The notes beneath the pieces are model-generated. The model searched no databases and was not told where the DNA came from. It saw only the letters and a list, made by a program, of their open reading frames with translations. The translations under genes and the position numbers were made by a program. From positions 8,294,001-8,358,000 of the forward strand of contig CP107851.1 of assembly GCA_036013505.1 (NCBI GenBank): 64,000 bases of DNA, given 5' to 3'. This document shows positions 25,991-33,925 of this stretch, in pieces (within the stretch, counting starts at the first letter, position 1; each line of letters starts with the position of its first letter). This stretch comes from Streptomyces sp. NBC_00510 (lineage in GTDB: Bacteria > Actinomycetota > Actinomycetes > Streptomycetales > Streptomycetaceae).

Positions 25991-26509
25991 GTGGAACGGA
26001 TCTTGGTGGTGGGCGCCACGGGCGCGGGCAAGTCCACGCTCGCCCGTGCGGTGAGCGGTCGACTGGGCCTGCCGTACCACGAGATGGACGCGCTGTACTT
26101 CAACGGCCCCGGCTGGGCGGTGAACGGCGCGTTCACCGAGGACGTGGCGGGGTTCGCCGCCGGGCCCCGCTGGGTGGTCGACTCCCTCGGCTACCCGGAC
26201 GTTCGTGACCTGCTGTGGGGGCGGGCCGACACCGTGGTGTGGCTGGACTATCCCAGGCGCGTCGTTATGCCGCGCGTCCTGCGCCGGTCCGTGCGGCGCA
26301 CCGTCACGCGCGAGGCGGTCTTCGGGGGCAACAGGGAAACCCTCACCGGCTGGCTGAGCCGGGAGCATCCTGCCTGGTGGTCCTGGTCCCAGCACGCGGG
26401 CCGTCGCCTCGAGATCGGGCGCCGTGTCGGCGATCCCCGCTTCGCTCCGCTGGACACCCTCCGCTTCGGCCACCCCGACGAGACCGCGGCCTGGCTGGCA
26501 TCCCTCTGA
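25991..26509 (+). CDS. P-loop kinase-like protein (FlaR/topology-modulation type)
   Basis: The 172-residue protein begins ERILVVGATGAGKSTLARAV, a Walker A motif at residues 8-16, followed by LPYHEMDALYFNGPGW, ADTVVWLDYPRRVVMPRVLR and RETLTGWLSREHPAWWSW. This is the adenylate-kinase-like family often called DNA topology modulation protein FlaR; its true substrate is unknown. TAGGGT at 25977-25982 lies eight bases before the GTG, consistent with a leaderless message. Confidence 0.82.
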   Translation: MERILVVGATGAGKSTLARAVSGRLGLPYHEMDALYFNGPGWAVNGAFTEDVAGFAAGPRWVVDSLGYPDVRDLLWGRADTVVWLDYPRRVVMPRVLRRSVRRTVTREAVFGGNRETLTGWLSREHPAWWSWSQHAGRRLEIGRRVGDPRFAPLDTLRFGHPDETAAWLASL

Positions 26510-26557
26510 GCCCGGTGAGGACCGCAGCGGGCGAGACGCCCTCCGGGACGCTTACTT

Positions 26558-26571
26558 TATTGATCAATCCA
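26558..26571. promoter_or_regulatory. Shared element TATTGATCAATCCA upstream of a TetR gene
   Basis: This 14-base sequence contains the perfect palindrome ATTGATCAAT. It recurs with one mismatch before the SDR gene at 27228. It overlaps the -35 region of a probable leaderless TetR promoter whose -10 is TAGGCT at 26581-26586, so binding would repress. Confidence 0.65.
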
Positions 26572-26593
26572 GAATCATGCTAGGCTTCCCGAC

Positions 26594-27169
26594 ATGGGAC
26601 GGATCAGGGAGTTCGACGTCGACCGGGCGGTCGACCGCGCGATGGACCTGTTCTGGCGTCGCGGCTACGCCGAGACCTCCCTGCAGGACCTCCTCGACGA
26701 GCTGTCGATCGGAAGCGGCAGCTTCTACGCGGCTTTCGGCTCGAAGGAACAGCTCTACCTCCGCGCCCTCGAGCGTTACTCCGCCCTCCAGGCGGACGAC
26801 CTCGTGAAGATCCTCGAGCACGCGACCGAGATCCGGCCGGCGGTGCGACAGGTCCTCGTCGCCATGATCGAGGCGGACCTGACCGATCCGTCGCGGGGTT
26901 GCCTCGTCGTCAACGCCGCCACCGAGTGCGGCGGCCGGCCCCCGGCGGCCGAACGCGTCGTCGCGGCGATGCGGCAGGTCGAGTCGTCCCTGGCGGGAGC
27001 CCTGGCGCGGGCCAGGTCGCGGGGTGAGCTGGCGCCGGACAAGAACCCGGTCGAGCTGGCCCGCTTCCTGACCACCTTCGTCCAGGGCCTGCGGGTCGTC
27101 GGCCGGGCGCGTCTTGGGCGGTCCTTCGTCGAGGACGCCCTCGCGGTGGCGATGCGCGCCCTGGGCTGA
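26594..27169 (+). CDS. TetR-family transcriptional regulator
   Basis: The 191-residue protein has a helix-turn-helix in SLQDLLDELSIGSGSFYAAF (residues about 32-51) and the TetR C-terminal type with GCLVVNAATECGG. TAGGCT seven bases before the ATG suggests a leaderless message. A 14-bp element in its promoter recurs before the SDR gene downstream, so it probably controls itself and the SDR/methyltransferase pair. Confidence 0.9.
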   Translation: MGRIREFDVDRAVDRAMDLFWRRGYAETSLQDLLDELSIGSGSFYAAFGSKEQLYLRALERYSALQADDLVKILEHATEIRPAVRQVLVAMIEADLTDPSRGCLVVNAATECGGRPPAAERVVAAMRQVESSLAGALARARSRGELAPDKNPVELARFLTTFVQGLRVVGRARLGRSFVEDALAVAMRALG

Positions 27170-27227
27170 CCGTGGGCGGGCTCCGGCGCACACCGTGTGG
27201 GCCGGGCTTCCGCTTGGCGTAATTCTG

Positions 27228-27241
27228 TATTGATCACTCCA
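27228..27241. promoter_or_regulatory. Shared element TATTGATCACTCCA upstream of the SDR gene
   Basis: Second copy of the element at 26558, with one mismatch. It ends 13 bases before the SDR start and abuts its AAAGGA ribosome site. Confidence 0.65.
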
Positions 27242-27254
27242 CAAAGGATTCCTC

Positions 27255-28049
27255 ATGGAACTGCACCTCAAGAACAAGGTCGCCGTCGTCACCGGAGCCA
27301 GCAAGGGCATCGGCCTGGCCGTCGTCGAGGCGATGGCCCGCGAAGGTGTCCGCGTCGTCGCCGGCAGCCGCAGCTCGACGCCCGAACTCGACGCTCTGGC
27401 GACCGCCTACGACGTCACCATCGTGCCCGTCGACCTGGCGACACCGGAGGGGGCGCAGACCCTGGTCCGCCGCGCGGCGGAGCGCCACCAGCGGATCGAC
27501 ATCCTCGTCAACAACGTCGGCGCCGCCGAACCGCGCGCCGGGTTCCTCGAGGTCACCGACGCCGAATGGCAGCGGATCTTCGACCTGACCTTCTTCAGCG
27601 CCGTCCGCGCCAGCCGCGCCGCGCTCCCGCACCTGGCCGAGGCCGAAGGCGCGGCCATCGTCAACATCAGCTCCATCAACGCCCGCACGCCCTTCCCGAT
27701 GGTCGTGGACTACTCGGCCGCCAAGGCCGCGCTGACCAACCTGAGCAAGTCGCTGTCCGAAGAGTTCGCGCCGAAGGGCATCCGCGTCAACGCGATCTCC
27801 CCCGGCCCGGTCCGCACCCCGTTCTGGACGGCCCCGGGCGCCTTCGCGGACGCCACCGCCGCGGCCGCCGGCACCACGGCGCAGGAGGCCCTGGACGTCG
27901 TGGTCCCCCAGAGCATGGGCATCACCTCGGGCCGGATCACCGAGCCGCAGGAGGTGGCCGACCTCACCGTCTTCCTGGCCTCGCCGGTGGCGGGCAACAT
28001 CAACGGGGCCGAGGTGCTGATCGACGGCGGCCAGATCAAGACGCTCTGA
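27255..28049 (+). CDS. SDR-family NAD(P)-dependent oxidoreductase
   Basis: The 264-residue short-chain dehydrogenase has TGASKGIGLAV at residues about 14-24, VNNVGAAEPR (NNxG), catalytic Ser in NISSINARTP, Tyr and Lys in VDYSAAKAAL, and VLIDGGQIKTL at the end. AAAGGA precedes the ATG. It lies 85 bp after the TetR gene and 94 bp before an O-methyltransferase. Together they look like a small ketone-reduction and methylation unit. Confidence 0.9.
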   Translation: MELHLKNKVAVVTGASKGIGLAVVEAMAREGVRVVAGSRSSTPELDALATAYDVTIVPVDLATPEGAQTLVRRAAERHQRIDILVNNVGAAEPRAGFLEVTDAEWQRIFDLTFFSAVRASRAALPHLAEAEGAAIVNISSINARTPFPMVVDYSAAKAALTNLSKSLSEEFAPKGIRVNAISPGPVRTPFWTAPGAFADATAAAAGTTAQEALDVVVPQSMGITSGRITEPQEVADLTVFLASPVAGNINGAEVLIDGGQIKTL

Positions 28050-28143
28050 ACCCGGAGCGCGGCCCGTCCCGCCCGGGTCGTCGGTGCGAGACCGCGACAA
28101 GCGACCAACCTGAGAAACCGTTGTCGAGTGAGTGGAGATGCAT

Positions 28144-29166
28144 GTGACCGTCGACGAATCGATCACCCCCGAGCCGATCCTTCAGCTGGGTCTGGGATTC
28201 ATGGCCTCGAAGACACTGCTGAGCGCGGTGGAGCTGGAGATATTCACCGTCCTGGCCCGGGGCGGTCGCGATCACGCGTCCCTCGCCGCCGAAGTGGGCC
28301 TCCACCCCAGGTCCTCCGCGGACTTCCTCGACGCCCTCGTGTCGCTGGGCCTGCTGGACCGTGACGACGACGGTGTCTACCGCAACAGCCCCGCGTCCGA
28401 GGTCTTCCTGGACCAGGCCAAGCCCTCCTACATCGGCGGCATCCTGGAGATGGCCAACGCCCGTCTCTTCGGCTTCTGGAACAACCTCACCGATGCCCTG
28501 CGAACCGGCACCCAGCAGAACGAAGTCACGCACACCGGAGCCCCCTTCTTCGCGACGCTGAGCCAAGACCCCGTCGCGTGGCGCAACTTCCTCAACGGCA
28601 TGAACGGTGTCAGCACACCCCTCGCCGGGGCACTCGCCGCCGACTTCGACTGGACCGGCCGCCGGCACGTGGTCGACCTCGGCGGCGCTCTGGGAGCCGT
28701 ACCCGCGGCAGTGCTGCGATCCCGCCCCGAGATGACCGGAACCGTCTTCGAACTTCCCCCGGTGCGCCCGGTCTTCGAGGAATTCGCCGCCGCGCACGGC
28801 CTGACCGACCGCCTCTCCTTCCACAGCGGCGACTTCTTCTCCGACCCCCTTCCCCAGGCCGACGTCTACGTCATGGGGCAGATCCTCCACGACTGGAACC
28901 TCGAACAGCGGCAGTTCCTGCTCCGCAAGGCCTACGACGCCCTGCCCGAAGGCGGCACGCTCATCGTCTACGACGCCATGATCGACGACGACCGACGGCA
29001 CAACACCTACGGCTTCATGGTGTCGCTGAACATGCTCATCGACACGGAAGCCGGCTCCGAGTACACCGTCGCCGATGCGACCGGTTGGCTGGCGGCGGCA
29101 GGCTTCTCCAGGACGGAGGCCCGTCCCCTCATCGGCGGCTACACGGCCATCTACGCCACCAAGTGA
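28144..29166 (+). CDS. SAM-dependent O-methyltransferase (acetylserotonin OMT type)
   Basis: The 340-residue protein has an N-terminal dimerisation winged helix (LLSAVELEIFTVLARGGRD, then LVSLGLLDRDDDGVYRN) and a C-terminal methyltransferase core. The SAM loop is VVDLGGALGAVPAAVL, with GDFFSDPLPQADVYVMGQIL and the catalytic-type His in LHDWNLEQ. Such enzymes methylate phenolic or polyketide hydroxyls. The GTG at 28144 has TGGAG six bases upstream; an ATG at 28138 is an alternative. A perfect hairpin starts at its stop codon. Confidence 0.88.
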   Translation: MTVDESITPEPILQLGLGFMASKTLLSAVELEIFTVLARGGRDHASLAAEVGLHPRSSADFLDALVSLGLLDRDDDGVYRNSPASEVFLDQAKPSYIGGILEMANARLFGFWNNLTDALRTGTQQNEVTHTGAPFFATLSQDPVAWRNFLNGMNGVSTPLAGALAADFDWTGRRHVVDLGGALGAVPAAVLRSRPEMTGTVFELPPVRPVFEEFAAAHGLTDRLSFHSGDFFSDPLPQADVYVMGQILHDWNLEQRQFLLRKAYDALPEGGTLIVYDAMIDDDRRHNTYGFMVSLNMLIDTEAGSEYTVADATGWLAAAGFSRTEARPLIGGYTAIYATK

Positions 29167-29199
29167 GCTGACGCCGGGTCTGTCCCGGCGTCAGCTCAC
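29163..29199. terminator. Perfect 16-bp hairpin overlapping the methyltransferase stop
   Basis: A 16-bp perfect stem (GTGAGCTGACGCCGGG with its complement) with a five-base TCTGT loop begins one base before the TGA. It ends the TetR-SDR-methyltransferase segment. Confidence 0.8.
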
Positions 29200-29485
29200 C
29201 GACCCACTCCATCCCTTCCCAGCGGCGATGTGCACGGCACCCTGGTGCAGGTCGAGGCTGTGGGGTCCGGTCGGCGGCACGGATTGGGCGAGTACGCCCG
29301 GGCCATGGAAGGCAGCGGTGCGAAGGCGGAAGGCATGCGGGCCGGTGCAGCCGACGGTGCGGAGTCGCCACGGTGCCGAGGGGTCGTCCTCGTCCGTGCA
29401 GGGCGGCAGGGCGAGTTGCAGCCGTGCGGTGGCCGGACGCTCCGATCCGTACTCGGTGTGAGCCCCCCGGCCACCGCGTCGGCCC

Positions 29486-30241
29486 TCAGGGGGACGCGCC
29501 GTCGCGGCCCAGGTACCGGCGAAGCAGGCGCCCGGCCAGCGCTGTCGTGCGGGGCCGGTCGGGGATGCTCAGGGCGGGGCCGGCCGTGCCCATCAACGCC
29601 TCGGCGAGCAGCGGTCCGATCCCGGAGAAGGGTCCGGGCAGGCGCTCCGCGAAGATCTGACGGGAGGCGGCCCACAGCGCCAGGCCGTCGGGCGTCTCCC
29701 GGAAGAAGCGCTGCTCGTAGGCGTCCTGGGCGTCGGCGAGCTCGCGGTACGTCGCGGGGATCGGCCGGATGCCCAGCCGGTGCCCGACCAGCGTGTAGAA
29801 GGCGTGGGCGGACTCCTCCTCGGCCGCCGTGGGGCGGCGCGGTCCGTAGGCGGCCATGAACCGCAGCGGGTGGACGCAGAACAGACCGAGCACGTAAACG
29901 AAGGCGTCTTTGTCGACGGGCAGTTCGCGGTGGACGCGGCGCAGGCGCTCCAGGACCTGGGCGGACACCTCGCCGTCGGGTCCTTCCTCGATCAGCTGGA
30001 AGAGGGCGGCCCCGGTGGCCTTGGCGCGCACCATCGGCTGCCCGGTGATCCTGCCCGTGGACATCAGCACGCACGCGATGGACGGCACGGCGAAGCACCG
30101 GTAGAAGGCCAGGTTCAGACCGAGCTTCCAGGCCCGCGGGAACGCGCGGGTGAGAGCCTGGTACTCACTCCAGGCGGCCTCGCCGGCAGCCTGGGTGCTG
30201 TGCGGGCCGGAATCCCTCACCTCTTCCGGGTCCTCCGCCAC
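29486..30241 (-). CDS. MpaB/latex-clearing-protein-like oxygenase (DUF2236 type)
   Basis: The 251-residue, largely helical protein matches the oxygenase MpaB/rubber oxygenase catalytic family. It has NLAFYRCFAVPSIACVLMST, a GRITGQPMVRAKATG stretch, RLRRVHRELPVDKDAFVYVL with the conserved His, and FCVHPLRFMAAYGPR. These proteins bind b-type haem and cleave unsaturated chains or act on small molecules. The GTG at 30241 lies 25 bases inside the upstream gene, with GAGGA before it, implying coupled translation. The 287 bases downstream show no gene. Confidence 0.78.
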   Translation of the reverse strand: MAEDPEEVRDSGPHSTQAAGEAAWSEYQALTRAFPRAWKLGLNLAFYRCFAVPSIACVLMSTGRITGQPMVRAKATGAALFQLIEEGPDGEVSAQVLERLRRVHRELPVDKDAFVYVLGLFCVHPLRFMAAYGPRRPTAAEEESAHAFYTLVGHRLGIRPIPATYRELADAQDAYEQRFFRETPDGLALWAASRQIFAERLPGPFSGIGPLLAEALMGTAGPALSIPDRPRTTALAGRLLRRYLGRDGASP

Positions 30242-30771
30242 TCCACTTCCTCGGCGGGGACCGGTGCCTGGATCTTGTACACGTCGCCGACCCGCAGATT
30301 GTCGGGCGTGCCGTACTCGCCGTAGGTGCCGATGACCGAGACGGCCACGTGGGAACCGGGCTGCCAGAAAGTACGGAAGTACGGGGCGTTCGCAGGGATT
30401 TCGGGGATCTCCAGCAGGGGGACACCACGCCGGTCCAGCAGGCGTCGGAGCTTGTCGAAGCGAAGCCTGGGAGTGAACCTGCCGTATCTGGCGCGCATTT
30501 CGGCGTTGACCAGCGTGCGATCGCGGAACGCCAGTCGGTGCACGTGCAAGCTGAAGTGGTGCCCCGACCAGGGTTCGCCAGCGGCATCCCGGTTCCAGTA
30601 GAACTCGACGAGACCGTAGTCACGGCAGATGCTGAGGGAGCCGAAGGCGTTCTCGGCGAAATCCGGGCCGAGGACCTCGGTCACGCGGTCGGGAGAATCC
30701 GCGGGGCCCACGCCGAGCACGGTGCCTGTGGTGATGACGTCCATGTAGAACGCCAGGGAGTACGGCGTCAC
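30217..30771 (-). CDS. Conserved hypothetical protein coupled to the MpaB-like gene
   Basis: The 184-residue product starts at GTG 30771 behind GGGGAT. It reads SLAFYMDVITTGTVLGVGPA, then EVLGPDFAENAFGSLSICRD and SGHHFSLHVHRLAFR, and ends in a basic VEWRRTRKR. There is no signal peptide or membrane segment. I know this type only as a Streptomyces hypothetical. Its 25-bp overlap with the downstream oxygenase-like gene suggests a functional link. Confidence 0.72.
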   Translation of the reverse strand: MTPYSLAFYMDVITTGTVLGVGPADSPDRVTEVLGPDFAENAFGSLSICRDYGLVEFYWNRDAAGEPWSGHHFSLHVHRLAFRDRTLVNAEMRARYGRFTPRLRFDKLRRLLDRRGVPLLEIPEIPANAPYFRTFWQPGSHVAVSVIGTYGEYGTPDNLRVGDVYKIQAPVPAEEVEWRRTRKR

Positions 30772-31001
30772 AGGCTGATCCCCGATGTGGTGTGTCCGGC
30801 GCGACGTGGGGAGACCCTACTCCACCACGGCCGCCGCACCACCAGGGGCCGGAAGTGACGAACGGGTCCTCGCCGCGATGGAGCGGCGGGGACCCGCGGA
30901 TGGCGATGAGACCTCGACAGGTCAGCGGGTGGTACCGCCGGCCTGGAGAAGACGCATTGCGTGTGGGGTGGCGTCCGCGCCGTCAGCTGCGGGAGCCACC
31001 G

Positions 31002-31190
31002 TCAGTCACCGTAGTCGCCGCCGTCGTCACCGTCGTCGCCCCCGCCGTCGTCGTCACCGCCGCCGTCGTCGGCGACCACGGAGACCGTGCTCTGAGGGTG
31101 GTCGGCTGCGACGGCGGCGGACGTCGAGCCGGCCGTTCCGGCCAGTGCGGCGGCGGCAGCCACGGTGGCGATCAGTGTCTTGCGCCTCAT
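31002..31190 (-). CDS. Small secreted Asp/Gly-rich protein
   Basis: The 62-residue product has a signal peptide (MRRKTLIATVAAAAALAGTA, cleavage near SAAVAADH). The mature part is almost wholly Asp, Gly and Val, ending in DDGGDYGD. GGAAGGA precedes the ATG at 31190 at about ten bases. The acidic tail could bind cations; no function is known. Confidence 0.65.
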   Translation of the reverse strand: MRRKTLIATVAAAAALAGTAGSTSAAVAADHPQSTVSVVADDGGGDDDGGGDDGDDGGDYGD

Positions 31191-31509
31191 GATGGCGTGT
31201 CCTTCCGTGCATGTCGGTAGTTGCCACGGTCGCCCGGCGCGAGAGCAACGCTGAGGTACTGAAGAGACCATCAATACCGCCCGGAACGAGCCGGCACACC
31301 GGCCCCCGGCCTACGAGGGCCACCGGGCTCCCGTGGATGGATCGGCCACGGCCCATCGCGGGCAGCGGCCTGCAGCCACAGCCCCGTCCCGAGGGCCCAT
31401 TCGGCACGTGCGGAAACGGGGCCTATCTCCAGAGTGCGCCCATGTCGGCCGAGATTCATCCCGGCACCGGTCTCCGGGCCGGAGCACCGGCTACCGCTTC
31501 CACCTATCG
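31191..31509. other. Intergenic region without supported genes
   Basis: Should carry the promoter of the small secreted protein on the minus strand. No other signal was recognised. Confidence 0.4.
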
Positions 31510-32667
31510 TCAGCCACCACGCCGGGAGTTGAGGCGGGCGGCCTGGCGCGTCAGATGGTCGCGCTCGGCGAGGTTGGGTGCCTTGCGGGCCGCCTCGGCG
31601 TAAAGCCGTGCCGCCGTCGTCAGGTCGCCGTCACGCTCGTGGAGGTAGGCCGCCACCGCGGTGTACCGGGGAAGCGAGTCGTCCAGCGCCGCGAGCGCCG
31701 CCAGCCCGGCGCGCGGTCCGTCGGCCTCGCCGACGGCGACCGCGCGGTTGAGGCGGACGACCGGGCTGTCGGTCAGGAGTGTCAGCTCGTCGTACCACTC
31801 GACGATCTGCACCCAGTCGGTCTCCTCGGCGGTGGGCGCGTCGGCGTGCAGTGCCGCGATGGCGGCCTGCGCCTGGAACTCGCCGAGCCGGTCGCGGGCG
31901 AGCGCCGCCTGCAGGATCCCGACGCCCTCGGCGATGGCCCCGGTGTCCCACTGGCCGCGGTCCTGTTCGGCGAGCGGCACCAGGCTGCCGTCGGGCGCGG
32001 TCCGGGCGGCCCGCCGGGCGTGGTGGAGCAGCATGAGGGCGAGCAGCCCCGCCACCTCGGGGTGGTCGATCGCGGCCGCGAGCTGCCGGGTGAGGCGGAT
32101 GGCCTCGGCGGCGAGGTCGACGTCGCCGGAGTAGCCCTCGTTGAAGACCAGGTAGAGGACGCGCAGCACGGTGGCGACGTCGCCGGGCTGGTCGAACCGC
32201 ACGCCGGAGACGGTGCGTTTGGCCCGGCTGATGCGCTGCGCCATGGTCGCCTCGGGCACCAGATACGCCCGGGCGATCTGGCGGGTCGTCAGCCCGCCCA
32301 CGGCGCGCAGCGTGAGCGCGACCGCGGACGAGGGCGTCAGTGACGGGTGGGCGCACAGGAAGTACAGCTGGAGCGTGTCGTCGGCCGCGGGCGTGGGCCC
32401 GGGGTCCGGTTCCCGGTCGACGAGGTCCTCGCGGCGGCGGCGGGCGGTGTCCGCCCGCGTCGCGTCCAGGAACCGGCGCCAGGCCACGGTGACCAGCCAG
32501 CCCTTGGGGTCCCTGGGCGGGTCGGCCGGCCAGACGCGGACGGCCTCGACCAGCGCGTCCTGGACGGCGTCCTCGGCCGCCGCGAAGTCGGCTCCGCGGC
32601 GGACGAGGATGGCGAGGACGCCCGGCGTGAGGCTGCGGAGCCGTGCCTCGTCGATGGGGGTGGTCAT
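31510..32667 (-). CDS. ECF42-type RNA polymerase sigma factor with long C-terminal extension
   Basis: The 385-residue protein has sigma region 2 (FAAAEDAVQDALVEAVRVWP), sigma region 4 (LTTRQIARAYLVPEATMAQR) and a roughly 200-residue C-terminal extension ending in a TPR-like part. This is the layout of the ECF42 group, whose sigma factors are encoded with DGPF/YCII proteins. The upstream gene here is exactly that and overlaps the start by four bases. A promoter matching the reported ECF42 motif lies before the pair, so autoregulation is likely. Confidence 0.9.
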   Translation of the reverse strand: MTTPIDEARLRSLTPGVLAILVRRGADFAAAEDAVQDALVEAVRVWPADPPRDPKGWLVTVAWRRFLDATRADTARRRREDLVDREPDPGPTPAADDTLQLYFLCAHPSLTPSSAVALTLRAVGGLTTRQIARAYLVPEATMAQRISRAKRTVSGVRFDQPGDVATVLRVLYLVFNEGYSGDVDLAAEAIRLTRQLAAAIDHPEVAGLLALMLLHHARRAARTAPDGSLVPLAEQDRGQWDTGAIAEGVGILQAALARDRLGEFQAQAAIAALHADAPTAEETDWVQIVEWYDELTLLTDSPVVRLNRAVAVGEADGPRAGLAALAALDDSLPRYTAVAAYLHERDGDLTTAARLYAEAARKAPNLAERDHLTRQAARLNSRRGG

Positions 32668-33071
32668 TCGGTGATGGTGGGCGGGGCGGCGAGGAAGGGG
32701 CGGAGTTCGAGCCATTCGTGGATGGGCCTGCCGCCGGCGCCGGGGGCGGCGGAGAGTTCTCCGGCGAGTTCGACGGCACGGTCGTAGGTGTCGACGTCGA
32801 TGACCATCCAGCCGGCGATGAGGTCCTTGGTCTCGGCGAAGGGGCCGTCGGTGACGGGCGGGCGGCCTTCGCCGTCGTAGCGGACCCAGGTGCCTTCGGG
32901 GGCGAGGGCCTGGCCGTCGACGAACTCGCCGGTCTTCTCCAGGCGGGCGGCGAAGTCCTGCATGTACCGGACGTGGTCGGAGATCTCCTGGGGCGTCCAC
33001 TGGTCCATGCACACGTCGTTCACGGCGGCCGGTGCGCCGCGGTAGTGCTTGAGGAGCAGGTACTTGGCCAT
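32664..33071 (-). CDS. DGPF/YCII-domain protein paired with the ECF42 sigma factor
   Basis: The 135-residue YCII-related protein begins MAKYLLLKHYRGAPA and contains the diagnostic TDGPFAETKD followed by AGWMVIDVDTYDRAVELA. It is first in a two-gene operon with the sigma factor, with a four-base overlap. DGPF proteins are the usual partners and targets of ECF42 factors; their biochemical role is unknown. Confidence 0.9.
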   Translation of the reverse strand: MAKYLLLKHYRGAPAAVNDVCMDQWTPQEISDHVRYMQDFAARLEKTGEFVDGQALAPEGTWVRYDGEGRPPVTDGPFAETKDLIAGWMVIDVDTYDRAVELAGELSAAPGAGGRPIHEWLELRPFLAAPPTITE

Positions 33072-33123
33072 CGTGGTTCTCCCTGGTGCCGGTGCGACCC
33101 ATTGTGGTCGCCTTCACCCCGGG

Positions 33124-33150
33124 GACGGAGCCGGCCACGGGTTCTCGACA
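33124..33150 (-). promoter_or_regulatory. Candidate ECF42-type promoter (TGTCGA-N17-CGTC)
   Basis: On the minus strand TGTCGA (33145-33150) is followed after 17 bases by CGTC (33124-33127), about 50 bases before the DGPF start. ECF42 promoters are described as having TGTCGA at -35 and CGA/TC at -10, so this is a close match and supports self-activation. Confidence 0.65.
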
Positions 33151-33226
33151 TGACCGCCCAAGATTTTTCCGGGGCTCGTCGACAGGCTTCGGTGTGCCCT
33201 GCTGACGACCGCTGCGGGTACAACGG

Positions 33227-33595
33227 TCACAGGACGAAATGCCGGCGCAGCCGCTCGTGTGCGGCCCGCTCGGCGTCGGTGAACCTGGCACGTCCTGCCT
33301 CGGTCAGGGTCACTTCGATCGTTCTGCGATCTCCGGGCCCACGACTGCGTTCGACGAGTCCTGCCGCCTCCAGGCCTGTGAGGAGGGAGGCGATCCGGGT
33401 CCGCGTCTCGCGCAGGAGCGCCGTCAGCCGCGTCAGGGGCACGGGCCGGCCCTCCGCTTCCGCGAGGGCCCCGAGAATGAGGTAGTCGTGGAGCGACAGG
33501 CCGTGCGTCCCCCGCAGTTCGCCGTGCAGGAGACCCAGGCTCCACAGGATGGGCGGAGGTTGCCGTGTGGCGGTGGCCGGATGGCGGTCGGTCAT
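33227..33595 (-). CDS. MarR-family transcriptional regulator
   Basis: The 122-residue winged-helix protein has LSLHDYLILGALAEAEGRPV, LTRLTALLRETRTRIASLLT and the wing LVERSRGPGDRRTIEVTLTE. It is short but complete for the family. GGGGAAGAAG precedes the ATG. It is divergent from the dxs/TDT pair across 330 bp and is the obvious candidate to control it. Confidence 0.88.
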   Translation of the reverse strand: MTDRHPATATRQPPPILWSLGLLHGELRGTHGLSLHDYLILGALAEAEGRPVPLTRLTALLRETRTRIASLLTGLEAAGLVERSRGPGDRRTIEVTLTEAGRARFTDAERAAHERLRRHFVL

Positions 33596-33925
33596 GCTTC
33601 TTCCCCGGGGTGGGTTCACCGGCCGCGAGTTCGCGGCACTACACACATAACGGGGCTTCCCCACGCAGCTGATGGCGGAACGGGGGACAAGAAGCCCTCG
33701 GATCAGGACACCGCGTCGTCCGTGCGCGCTCCGTGACGCGGCGACGGGCGGCCCGCGGGCGGCCGCCGGGCCGATGTCCTGATGTGAGGCCGCCGTGGCA
33801 CGCAGGACCGTCCGTTCCCGTGCCCTCCCGGATCTACCGTCGTCAAGGCGATGGGGCCGCACAGGTCGGTCCGAGCGGCGGGTGCATCCGCCGACGGCAC
33901 AGCGGCATCGATGAGGAGCAGCGGC
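33596..33925. other. Divergent promoter region between MarR and dxs
   Basis: No gene is supportable here. The interval should hold both divergent promoters and a MarR site, but I could not pick out a convincing palindrome. Confidence 0.4.

Noticed and set aside
9889..29166. Monooxygenase, methyltransferase, SDR and SnoaL genes as one biosynthetic gene cluster
   Set aside because: No PKS, NRPS, terpene synthase or other scaffold-forming gene is present, and the genes fall into separate units with their own regulators and operators.
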